A DNA stretch of 5,122 nucleotides from Nitrospirota bacterium (GCA_013151785.1 JAADHP010000164.1:1-5122), one strand, 5' to 3'; numbered from the stretch's first letter, positions 1 through 5,122 are shown. Numbers and translations are program-made. The notes: generated from the letters alone by a model not told the origin.

Positions 1-1
1 A

Positions 2-928
2 GAGACCCTTGACGGAATAAAAACCCTTACAGCATCATTACAACAGCTTGTTAATGAGAACAGGGAAGGTATCACAGCCTCTGTTACAAGTATCTCAAAG
101 GCAGCAGAGACATTCAGTACCAAGGCACCTGAGCTTATTGAAAGACTGAACAGCATGGCAGAAGAGTTGAAGGGCCTAATACAGGAAAGTAAACCACGGC
201 TTCTAAGCATTGCAGAGAAAACGGATGAGACGCTGGATAATGTAAAGGCAATCACTGAAAGGATAAACAGAGGGGAGGGAACCCTTGGAAAGCTTGTCAC
301 GGACGAAAGCCTCTATCATTCTGTTAACAATGCTGCCAGGGGTGTGGAACGGACCATTGCAAAGATTGAAAGGTTCAGGACCTATCTGACGTTCAGAGGA
401 GAATATCTATCCAAGCCAAGCGATGGGAAGGGTTATTTCTATCTCACCCTCAAACCCAGACCTGATAAATACTATATACTCGGCATTGTGGGTGACCCTC
501 TCGGCAGGGTAACCACCACCGAGACCATAACAACCAGAAACGGTGTTACCACTGTTGAGAAAGAGGAAGAGATAGAGAAAAGGATTGAATTCACCGCTCA
601 GTTTGCCAAGAGATTTGCCAATACAGCCCTGAGAATAGGCATTACAGAGAATACCTTTGGCGTTGGTGCAGATCAATTCTTCCTTGATGACAGGCTGAAG
701 CTCTCTGCCGATATCTGGGATTTTGGCAATGATGAAGAAGGGGCCAAGAACCCACATCTAAAGATCGGTCTTGATTATAACATCTATCACGGGTTGTTTA
801 TAAGCGGAGGTGTTGACAATATCCTGAACTCCAGATGGAGGGGGGTCTTTATAGGTGGCGGGGTAACATTCGAGGATGAGGACTTTAAGTACCTCTTTGG
901 CACTGTACCAAAGATACCCACAAAGTAA
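2..928 (+). CDS. MCE/MlaD-family lipid-transport protein, C-terminal part (5' end outside window)
   Basis: The frame is open from the window edge (first full codon at base 2) to TAA at 926-928, giving 308 visible residues. The start codon, the expected N-terminal membrane anchor and the MCE domain would lie upstream, so the Met at 155 is only an internal residue. Visible residues 1 to about 120 are polar and probably helical/coiled-coil, with many Glu, Lys, Asn and Thr. They end in the segment GEGTLGKL (about 91-98), a hallmark of bacterial MlaD/MCE proteins just after the helical region. From about residue 124 the chain turns beta-rich with alternating Tyr/Phe and Gly, ending in a DNILNSRWRG...FKYLFG tail, which resembles the C-terminal barrel-like region of some MlaD-family proteins. 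Known family role: periplasmic substrate-binding subunit of an ABC-type phospholipid transporter between inner and outer membrane. The partner permease and ATPase genes would be expected upstream (inference). It lies 2 bases before the GspE-class gene, so the two are probably co-transcribed. Family assignment is fairly sure; the lipid carried cannot be told. Confidence 0.85.
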   Translation, partial: ETLDGIKTLTASLQQLVNENREGITASVTSISKAAETFSTKAPELIERLNSMAEELKGLIQESKPRLLSIAEKTDETLDNVKAITERINRGEGTLGKLVTDESLYHSVNNAARGVERTIAKIERFRTYLTFRGEYLSKPSDGKGYFYLTLKPRPDKYYILGIVGDPLGRVTTTETITTRNGVTTVEKEEEIEKRIEFTAQFAKRFANTALRIGITENTFGVGADQFFLDDRLKLSADIWDFGNDEEGAKNPHLKIGLDYNIYHGLFISGGVDNILNSRWRGVFIGGGVTFEDEDFKYLFGTVPKIPTK

Positions 929-930
929 CA

Positions 931-2601
931 ATGCATAAAAGAATTGGCGAGATATTAGTCGGCCTGGGGTACATAACAGAAGAAGCACTTCAAAGGGCAC
1001 TGGAGCTACAGGAGAAAGAACCAGATAGGAGACGTCTTGGCGAGATCCTTGCGGAGATGGCACTCAGAGAGGAGGAACTTGTTCAGGCCCTCTCGATTCA
1101 GTTTAGCATTCCTGTATTATCAAAGGATGATCTTCCTGATAAACTTCCCCTTGACAGGCTGTCACAGGAGTTTCTAAAAGAGAACCTCATATTGCCTCTC
1201 AGGATAGAGGATAATCAACTATCTGTAGCGATAGCTGATCCGGTCAATATGGAACCCCTTGAGGCCATCGAGGCTACATTTGGTTATGATGTCAAGCCAT
1301 ATCTTACCCATAAATCCGTGATCATTTCACATCTTAATAGACTCTTTGCCTCAAGAGAGGCAATGATGAAGAAGGCACTTGATGATGTCCAGGAGGATAT
1401 TCCGGTAGAGGAGTCGAAGGTTGAGGTAGATACCCTTACAGGACTTGCACAGGAAAAGGGGATAATACAACTGGTGAACCTTTTAATTGAGAATGCCGTC
1501 AGAGACAGGGCAAGTGATATCCATATCGAGCCAGAAGAGGATATCCTGAGAGTGAGATATCGAATCGATGGTGTCCTTTATGATAAAGAGGTTATACCTG
1601 TAAATATGACCCCTGCGGTGACCTCGCGTATTAAACTCCTTGCCACCATGAACATTGCTGAGAGGAGGCTCCCCCAGGATGGAAGAATCAGAGGTAAATA
1701 TGCAGGTAAGGAGATTGATATAAGGGTATCCACGATTCCCACTGTACATGGCGAAAGCATAGTGATGAGGGTTCTTGACAGAGGTTCGATTTTTATTGGC
1801 CTGGAAGATATTGGTTTTGATGAGATATTGTTGAAACACTATATTGAGTTAATCCACAGACCCTATGGTATGATTCTGATTACAGGTCCTACGGGGAGTG
1901 GAAAAAGCACAACACTCTATGCCTCTCTTGACAGGATTAACTCCCCCGACAAAAAGATAATAACCATTGAAGAGCCTGTGGAGTATGTTATGAAGGGGAT
2001 AAATCAGATAAATGTCCAGCCCAGGATAGGACTGACCTTTGCAAATGGTCTGAGGCATATTGTGCGTCAGGACCCTGATATTATCATGGTAGGGGAGATC
2101 AGAGATCTTGAGACCGCTGGAATTGCCATTCATGCTGCCCTTACAGGCCATCTGATATTCAGCACACTCCACACCAATGATGCACCAGGTGCTATAACAA
2201 GACTTATGGATATGGGAGTGGAAAATTATCTCGTCTCATCCACCCTCATTGGCGTTATGGCCCAGCGCCTTGTAAGGAGGGTCTGTACACATTGTAAGGT
2301 GGAGGATCTTAAAAATAAAGAGATTGCCTTTGAATTTAACATAAACAATACCATATACAGAGGAGAGGGATGTGAACACTGCTCATACACTGGCTACCTT
2401 GGAAGGATTGCAATATTTGAATTGTTGATCATAAATGACGAAATCCGTGAGATGATCATGGAAAAGGCCACCACAAGGGAACTGAGACAAAAGGCTATTG
2501 AGCAGGGCATGAGAACCCTGAGAGAGGATGGCCTGGAAAAGGTTAAACAGGGTATTACCACTATAGATGAGGTTCTAAGGGTTACCCAGGTAGAATTGTA
2601 G
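931..2601 (+). CDS. gspE: Type II secretion / type IV pilus assembly ATPase, GspE/PilB family
   Basis: Cytoplasmic hexameric ATPase that powers (pseudo)pilus assembly in type II secretion or type IV pili. At 556 residues it is full length for the family. Residues 4-27 and 35-57 are tandem RxGEIL...L...Q motifs of the MshEN/T2SSE N-terminal domain, and an N2 domain follows. The C-terminal ATPase shows Walker A GPTGSGKST (319-327), Asp box ITIEEPVEY (344-352), Walker B DPDIIMVGEIRD (381-392) and His box HLIFSTLHTND (407-417). A four-cysteine zinc site is present: C452, C455, C481 and C484. The end (GMRTLREDG, then TTIDEVLRVTQ) matches GspE slightly better than PilB. The ATG at 931 is chosen because the MshEN motif begins at residue 4. 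No Shine-Dalgarno is visible before it, and the preceding stop is 2 bases away, so translation is probably coupled to the MlaD-like gene. No other secretion gene follows; the next genes converge. The GspE/PilB/MshE choice is not fully settled. Confidence 0.93.
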   Translation: MHKRIGEILVGLGYITEEALQRALELQEKEPDRRRLGEILAEMALREEELVQALSIQFSIPVLSKDDLPDKLPLDRLSQEFLKENLILPLRIEDNQLSVAIADPVNMEPLEAIEATFGYDVKPYLTHKSVIISHLNRLFASREAMMKKALDDVQEDIPVEESKVEVDTLTGLAQEKGIIQLVNLLIENAVRDRASDIHIEPEEDILRVRYRIDGVLYDKEVIPVNMTPAVTSRIKLLATMNIAERRLPQDGRIRGKYAGKEIDIRVSTIPTVHGESIVMRVLDRGSIFIGLEDIGFDEILLKHYIELIHRPYGMILITGPTGSGKSTTLYASLDRINSPDKKIITIEEPVEYVMKGINQINVQPRIGLTFANGLRHIVRQDPDIIMVGEIRDLETAGIAIHAALTGHLIFSTLHTNDAPGAITRLMDMGVENYLVSSTLIGVMAQRLVRRVCTHCKVEDLKNKEIAFEFNINNTIYRGEGCEHCSYTGYLGRIAIFELLIINDEIREMIMEKATTRELRQKAIEQGMRTLREDGLEKVKQGITTIDEVLRVTQVEL

Positions 2602-2603
2602 TA

Positions 2604-2804
2604 AACCCAAATCCAGCTGTAAGAACGACAAAGAATAGCTGAAAGCAGTGGTATGGTAGAGTCTGAACGGATTTGAATTTTGCACAAGATTCACCAGGAA
2701 GGTGAATCGCAAAATTCCCTCGGAAGCAGCCATGGATGGCTGCTGAGAATGATGTGTAAGACTCTACCATACCACTGCTATAACTTTATCGCTGGATTTG
2801 GGTT
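2604..2804. repeat. Outer 14-bp inverted repeat enclosing repeat copy 1
   Basis: AACCCAAATCCAGC at 2604-2617 is the exact reverse complement of GCTGGATTTGGGTT at 2791-2804. The left arm starts 3 bases after the gspE stop. The 173 bases between the arms contain the whole 134-bp element (2645-2778). Between arm and element there is further partial symmetry: GACAAAG at 2627-2633 against CTTTATC at 2784-2790 (6 of 7 pairs), and ATAG at 2635-2638 against CTAT at 2778-2781. No clear T-run follows either arm, so a standard intrinsic terminator is not shown. It may be an older convergent-gene terminator stem into whose loop the element was inserted, or the true outer boundary of a longer 201-bp element. 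Copy 2 lacks these arms. Confidence 0.75.
2645..2778 (+). repeat. 134-bp structured repeat, copy 1 (three-way-junction fold)
   Basis: The ends form a perfect 20-bp inverted repeat: GCAGTGGTATGGTAGAGTCT at 2645-2664 with its complement at 2759-2778. Inside are two hairpins. The first pairs GAATTTTGC (2675-2683) with GCAAAATTC (2709-2717). A four-base bulge ACAA follows on the left strand, then GATTCACC (2688-2695) pairs with GGTGAATC (2701-2708) around loop AGGAA. The second pairs AGCAGCCA (2725-2732) with TGGCTGCT (2737-2744) around loop TGGA. Unpaired joints on the + strand are purine-rich (GAACGG, GAGAATGATG), which favours the + strand as the RNA form if it is transcribed; this is weak inference. 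The copy lies between the convergent ends of gspE and the ferredoxin gene, so it could be in the 3' untranslated region of both. I see no target-site duplication. Function unknown: candidates are a MITE-like element, a structured RNA, or a transcript-end element. Confidence 0.9.
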
Positions 2805-2893
2805 ATAGAATCTTTTGTGACAATAATGCACTACTGTAATAAAACTCTAACCCATAATAATTTACATGTTTATCAGACAGCGCTGATTACCTG
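2805..2893. other. AT-rich convergent intergenic tail
   Basis: This is the stretch between the outer inverted repeat and the ferredoxin stop codon. It is AT-rich. There is a weak hairpin, ATCAG...CTGAT, around 2872-2887, just after the ferredoxin stop as read on the - strand. There is also a 6-bp inverted pair, GGGTTA (2800-2805) with TAACCC near 2848-2853. Neither is followed by a clear T-run, so I do not call a terminator. No ORF with a ribosome binding site is seen. Confidence 0.4.
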
Positions 2894-3118
2894 TCATGAC
2901 TCGGTCTCTGTAAGCTGAAAAACCTCTATGGCAACCTCAGGGCAGAAGGTGGCACACAATGCACAGCCTGTGCACTCATCCATTGAGATAACCTTTGCAG
3001 GATAATAACCACTGGAATTAAAATCAGTATCAATCTCTATTATCTTCTTTGGGCAGGTAATTACACAGAAGCCACAACCCTTGCAGAGTTCTCTATCAAT
3101 CCGAATCTCGCCTTTCAT
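2894..3118 (-). CDS. 2x[4Fe-4S] ferredoxin, KorD/VorD-like delta subunit
   Basis: A 74-residue bacterial-type ferredoxin with two complete cluster motifs: CKGCGFCVITCP (C12, C15, C18, C22) and CTGCALCATFCP (C49, C52, C55, C59). Each is the CxxCxxCxxxCP pattern that binds one low-potential [4Fe-4S] cluster. The 26-residue spacer containing SSGYYPAKV and the ending PEVAIEVF resemble the delta (ferredoxin-like) subunit of 2-oxoacid:ferredoxin oxidoreductases (KorD, VorD, OorD). This is recognition of style, not a search result. The start ATG (3116-3118) overlaps the recN stop as ATGA and is preceded by a strong AGGAGG at 3123-3128, so it is translated with or right after recN. No alpha, beta or gamma oxidoreductase subunit follows: the next gene downstream is gspE, convergent. 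It therefore acts as a free electron carrier, joins subunits encoded elsewhere, or is a separated fragment of such an operon. Small soluble cytoplasmic protein, no signal peptide. Confidence 0.9.
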   Translation of the reverse strand: MKGEIRIDRELCKGCGFCVITCPKKIIEIDTDFNSSGYYPAKVISMDECTGCALCATFCPEVAIEVFQLTETES

Positions 3119-4806
3119 ATAACCTCCTGTTCCTTTATTTTTATCAATTCCTCGGCATGTTTAAGTGATGCCCTGGTGACAGAGCCACTGAGCATACGGG
3201 CAAGTTCCTCAATCCTTTCCTTGCTATCAAGTGTCCTAACCACCACCTCTGTGGATGCCTTATCTGTGCGTTTGCTTATATTGATGTGATGGTCAGCCCT
3301 TGCTGCAATCTGCGGCAGATGTGTTATGCATATCACCTGATGCCCTCTGGAGAGGTCCTTTATACGTCTGCCCACTGAGTCGGCTGTCTTCCCTCCCACG
3401 CCAGCATCTATCTCATCAAATACCACAACAGGCACCATGTCAACATCAGTGAAGATGCTCTTCAGTGCCAGCATCACCCTTGACAGCTCACCTCCAGAGG
3501 CAACCCTGTTCAGAGGACGTGGAGGCTGCCCTGGATTGGCTGAGAACAGAAATTCCACATGGTCCTTCCCGGAAGAGGAAAGTTCTGCATCCTTTATCTC
3601 CACCCTGAAGAGGGGATGCTGAAAGGCAAGCTCTCTGAGCAACCCCTTCATCCTGTCCTCTATAATCTTTGCAGTCTCCTTTCTTTTAACACTGAGCATA
3701 TCTGCCTTCTCATTAAGCTCCTCATATACAAGTTTCATCTCCTTCTCAAGTCCTTCAAGGCTTTCTTCAATACCCATCAGTTCTTCAAGCTCCTTTGCTG
3801 CCTCCTCCCTGTATCTCAGAATGGTCTCTATGCCCTCACCATACTTTCGTTCAAGCCTTTCTATAAGGTCAAGCCTTTTCTCCACAAAGTCAATCCTCTG
3901 GGGATCAATATCATACTTTTCACGGAAATCCCTGAGCAGATAGAATGCCTCCTCAACAAGGGCCTCTGCCTCTTTTAACAGTTTTTTTATCTCTTCAGAG
4001 GAACTGTCATACCTTGAAATCTCTTCAATATTCCTTGAGACCTCACCAAGTGAATCAAGCACAGCCCTGTCACCTTCCCTGAGAAGATGGATTGAACCTT
4101 CAGTGAGTTCCCTGAGTTTTGAAAGATTCATCAGTATGGAGTGCTCCTCTACGAGTTCATCCTTTTCCTCTGGGTTCAGGGCTGCAGCATCAATCTCCTG
4201 GATCTGGAAATTGAGAAGGTCTATCCTGTGAGCCCGATCCCTTGCCCTTGCCCTGATTGTCTCAATCTCTTCCTGTAGTTTTTTGTACCTGTAGAATAGC
4301 TGGTAAACATCATCAGAGAGTTCCTGCAGATTGCCAAACTCGTCAAGAATCCTCCTCTGTGCCGAGGTGTTAAGAAGGCCCTGGTGTTCGTGTTGACCAT
4401 GGATATCCACAATGCTCTGAAAGATATCTATCAGTTTGTTCAGGGTTACGGGTGAGTCATTAAGATAGACCCTGCTTCTGCCACTCCTGGAGATAACACG
4501 CCTTACAATCAGGTATTCATCAACAGGGATATCCATCTCTTTGAGAATACCCCTGTCATCTATATCAAATATACCAACTATATGTGCCTCTTCTGCACCA
4601 GCACCAACAAAGTCAGTGCTTGCCCTGCCACCCACAAGGAGTTCAATGGCATTAACAATGATGGATTTGCCAGCACCTGTCTCACCTGTGATCACATTAA
4701 GCCCCCTCTGGAAATCCACAGTGAGGTCACTGACTATGGCAAAATTCTTTATATTTATCTCTTTCAGCATCTTCCCTTCATAGCCCCCTTCAAAGATAAC
4801 CTCCAC
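3115..4806 (-). CDS. recN: DNA repair protein RecN (SMC-like ATPase)
   Basis: RecN is a cohesin/SMC-like ATPase recruited early to DNA double-strand breaks to support RecA-dependent recombination. At 563 residues it is close to the usual 550-570. Counting from the GTG at 4806: Walker A GETGAGKS (41-48); the RecN motif DIHGQHEHQ (134-142); long Glu/Lys-rich coiled-coil arms (about 165-390); the NPGQPPRPL segment (424-432); ABC signature ASGGELSR (436-443); Walker B VVFDEIDAG (461-469); and switch motif ITHLPQIA (494-501). All catalytic motifs are intact. Two starts are possible. GTG at 4806 has AGGAGA at good spacing and adds 12 residues. ATG at 4770 gives the family-typical start MLKEINIKNFAIV, but its nearest purine-rich site (GAAGGG) is only 3 bases away. 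The repeat copy at 4863-4996 lies in the probable 5' leader. No recognisable LexA box (CTGT-N8-ACAG or GAAC-N4-GTTC) is seen nearby. The stop TGA (3115-3117) overlaps the ferredoxin ATG. Confidence 0.96.
   Translation of the reverse strand: MEVIFEGGYEGKMLKEINIKNFAIVSDLTVDFQRGLNVITGETGAGKSIIVNAIELLVGGRASTDFVGAGAEEAHIVGIFDIDDRGILKEMDIPVDEYLIVRRVISRSGRSRVYLNDSPVTLNKLIDIFQSIVDIHGQHEHQGLLNTSAQRRILDEFGNLQELSDDVYQLFYRYKKLQEEIETIRARARDRAHRIDLLNFQIQEIDAAALNPEEKDELVEEHSILMNLSKLRELTEGSIHLLREGDRAVLDSLGEVSRNIEEISRYDSSSEEIKKLLKEAEALVEEAFYLLRDFREKYDIDPQRIDFVEKRLDLIERLERKYGEGIETILRYREEAAKELEELMGIEESLEGLEKEMKLVYEELNEKADMLSVKRKETAKIIEDRMKGLLRELAFQHPLFRVEIKDAELSSSGKDHVEFLFSANPGQPPRPLNRVASGGELSRVMLALKSIFTDVDMVPVVVFDEIDAGVGGKTADSVGRRIKDLSRGHQVICITHLPQIAARADHHINISKRTDKASTEVVVRTLDSKERIEELARMLSGSVTRASLKHAEELIKIKEQEVI
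3123..3128 (-). promoter_or_regulatory. Shine-Dalgarno of the ferredoxin gene, inside recN
   Basis: The - strand reads AGGAGG, then TTAT, then ATG. This perfect ribosome binding site lies in the last codons of recN and fixes the ferredoxin start at 3118. It shows that the downstream gene has its own initiation signal in addition to the stop/start overlap. Confidence 0.8.
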
Positions 4807-4812
4807 ATATCT

Positions 4813-4818
4813 TCTCCT
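4813..4818 (-). promoter_or_regulatory. Shine-Dalgarno upstream of recN
   Basis: The - strand reads AGGAGA, then AGAT, then ATGTG. The site serves either the in-frame GTG at 4806 (6-base spacing) or an out-of-frame ATG at 4808 (4-base spacing). The latter opens a 14-codon reading frame that ends in TGA at 4764-4766, overlapping the alternative recN ATG at 4770. The site favours the longer RecN, but a translated leader peptide coupled to the shorter RecN cannot be excluded from sequence alone. Confidence 0.55.
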
Positions 4819-4862
4819 GGTCTGTTCATTCTTCTATCACCGACAGGTTGATAAAGTTCATA

Positions 4863-4996
4863 GCAGTGGTATGGTTGAGTCTGAACGGTTTTGAATTTTG
4901 CATAAGATTTGCCGTGAGGGCAAATCGCAAAATTCCCTCGGAAGCAGCCAGGGATGGCTGCTGAGAATGATGTGTAAGACTCTACCATACCACTGC
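4863..4996 (+). repeat. 134-bp structured repeat, copy 2 (three-way-junction fold)
   Basis: Same length and same orientation as the copy at 2645-2778, with 123 of 134 positions identical and no gaps. The terminal stem pairs 4863-4882 with 4977-4996, with one T-T mismatch at element position 14. The bulged hairpin pairs GAATTTTGC (4893-4901) with GCAAAATTC (4927-4935), then GATTTGCC (4906-4913) with GGCAAATC (4919-4926) around loop GTGAG; the bulge is ATAA. The second hairpin is AGCAGCCA (4943-4950) with TGGCTGCT (4955-4962) around loop GGGA. Two base pairs of the inner stem differ from copy 1 and both are exactly compensated. The copy lies 56 bases upstream of the recN GTG, on the antisense strand relative to recN if the purine-rich strand is the RNA form. 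It may be transcribed in the recN leader or belong to a separate short transcript. No target-site duplication is evident. Confidence 0.9.
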
Positions 4997-5051
4997 GTTT
5001 AGCATTTCTTCCTTATACTATATCTCTTTCGTCTCTTTTATGATAAAATAA

Positions 5052-5074
5052 TACGATTAAATTTTTTAATCATA
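5052..5074. promoter_or_regulatory. AT-rich palindrome, possible operator or hairpin
   Basis: GATTAAA (5055-5061) and TTTAATC (5065-5071) are perfect inverted repeats around a 3-base spacer. They are extended to 9 of 10 pairs by flanking TA..TA across one mismatch. The palindrome lies 6 bases before the ATG at 5080 and about 250 bases upstream of recN. It could be a repressor-binding site, or simply low-complexity AT sequence. Confidence 0.35.
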
Positions 5075-5079
5075 CTATT

Positions 5080-5122
5080 ATGACAGAGATATTTTACCAG
5101 GAAATGTCTTTATTAGAAAATC
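5080..5122 (+). CDS. Possible 5' end of a gene leaving the window
   Basis: From ATG at 5080 the frame stays open for 14 codons (MTEIFYQEMSLLEN) to the window edge. No Shine-Dalgarno precedes this ATG. An internal ATG at 5104 has AGGAA directly against it, which is too close to be convincing. If real, it would be transcribed divergently from recN. Too short to identify; it may be chance. Confidence 0.2.
   Translation, partial: MTEIFYQEMSLLEN

Larger units (their letters stand above)
4997..5122. other. AT-rich region right of repeat copy 2, probable promoter area
   Basis: With 4807-4996 this forms a stretch of about 270 bases with no confident gene. Beyond the repeat it is strongly AT-rich. 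On the - strand TATAGTATAA (around 5013-5022) is a reasonable -10-like block for transcription toward recN, but no good -35 is visible at standard spacing. On the + strand TACTAT (5073-5078) lies just before an ATG. I infer a promoter region for recN and possibly a divergent gene, without being able to place either promoter. Confidence 0.35.

Noticed and set aside
407..1063. - strand ORFs of 116 and 101 residues opposite the MlaD-like gene and gspE
   Set aside because: They are antisense to well-supported coding regions, rich in Cys/Ser/Leu typical of shadow frames, and have no domain or convincing ribosome binding site.
2582..2770. 62-residue - strand ORF starting MVESYTSFSAAI, shared with an ORF at the second repeat
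   Set aside because: It merely crosses the structured repeat and runs into the end of gspE. The 11 base differences between the repeats change about 8 of the 41 shared residues, many non-conservatively, while preserving base pairing. Selection is on the fold, not the peptide, and its start lies within the terminal stem without a ribosome binding site.
2645..2778. Retron msr-msd, integron attC site, tRNA or CRISPR repeat
   Set aside because: There is no reverse transcriptase nearby, no attC core sites (GTTRRRY), no cloverleaf or anticodon arm of tRNA size, and only two widely spaced copies rather than an array of regular spacers.
2815..2850. Promoter-like TTGTGA ... TAATAA on the + strand between the convergent genes
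   Set aside because: It is a poor -35 match in AT-rich sequence and no + strand gene follows it; it faces the 3' end of the ferredoxin gene.
3437..3978. + strand ORFs of 61 and 139 residues within recN
   Set aside because: They are antisense shadows of an intact, motif-complete recN and show no recognisable domain.
4828..4850. CTGT...ACAG pair upstream of recN as a LexA box
   Set aside because: The half-sites are 17 bases apart instead of 8, so it does not match an SOS box.
4764..4988. 74-residue - strand ORF starting MVESYTSFSAAI, upstream of and overlapping recN
   Set aside because: Same reasoning as for the copy at 2582-2770. The C-terminal halves of the two ORFs are unrelated, as expected from reading out of a repeat into different flanks. 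Only its last 14 codons, from ATG 4808, have a plausible ribosome binding site; this is noted under the recN leader.
2645..4996. Composite transposon or IS pair carrying recN and the ferredoxin gene
   Set aside because: There is no transposase in the window, the repeats are only 134 bp, there is no target duplication, and the cargo is a housekeeping gene with codon use like its neighbours.

Overview
The window holds housekeeping and envelope genes in two convergent blocks. A pair of 134-bp structured repeats sits in the two intergenic regions. Arginine is mostly AGA/AGG, ATA isoleucine is common, and base composition is moderate. A Gram-negative, diderm, probably anaerobic bacterium is suggested, because there is an MCE/MlaD lipid-transport protein, a GspE-type secretion ATPase and a KorD-like 2x[4Fe-4S] ferredoxin. 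Nitrospirota or a deltaproteobacteria-like lineage would fit, but this is an impression from gene content and codon style and no search was run.

Left block, + strand: the C-terminal part of an MCE/MlaD-family protein (2-928, start outside the window) is followed after 2 bases by a complete type II secretion / type IV pilus assembly ATPase of the GspE class (931-2601). The ATPase is the last gene of its transcription unit in this window, with no gspF, gspG or other secretion gene behind it.

Right block, - strand: recN (DNA double-strand-break repair SMC-like ATPase, 3115-4806) reads into a 74-residue ferredoxin (2894-3118) through an ATGA stop/start overlap. The two blocks converge on 2602-2893.

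The notable non-coding content is a 134-bp element found twice in the same orientation. One copy (2645-2778) lies between the convergent gene ends, and the other (4863-4996) lies just upstream of recN. The copies are equal in length and 123 of 134 positions are identical. Both fold on paper as a three-way junction: a 20-bp terminal stem, a 9+8-bp bulged hairpin and an 8-bp hairpin. Of the 11 differences, four form two exact compensatory base-pair exchanges in one stem. Five more fall in loops or a bulge, one in a junction, and one breaks a terminal-stem pair. This pattern shows selection on, or a mechanism that preserves, the folded form, and it argues against the small ORFs that cross the element. 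Copy 1 is also nested inside a perfect 14-bp outer inverted repeat (2604-2617 / 2791-2804). The element could be a structured RNA, a MITE-like mobile hairpin, or a dispersed terminator/processing element. I do not recognise it as a named family.

The last 126 bases (4997-5122) are AT-rich, contain a strong AT palindrome, and may carry the first codons of a + strand gene leaving the window.
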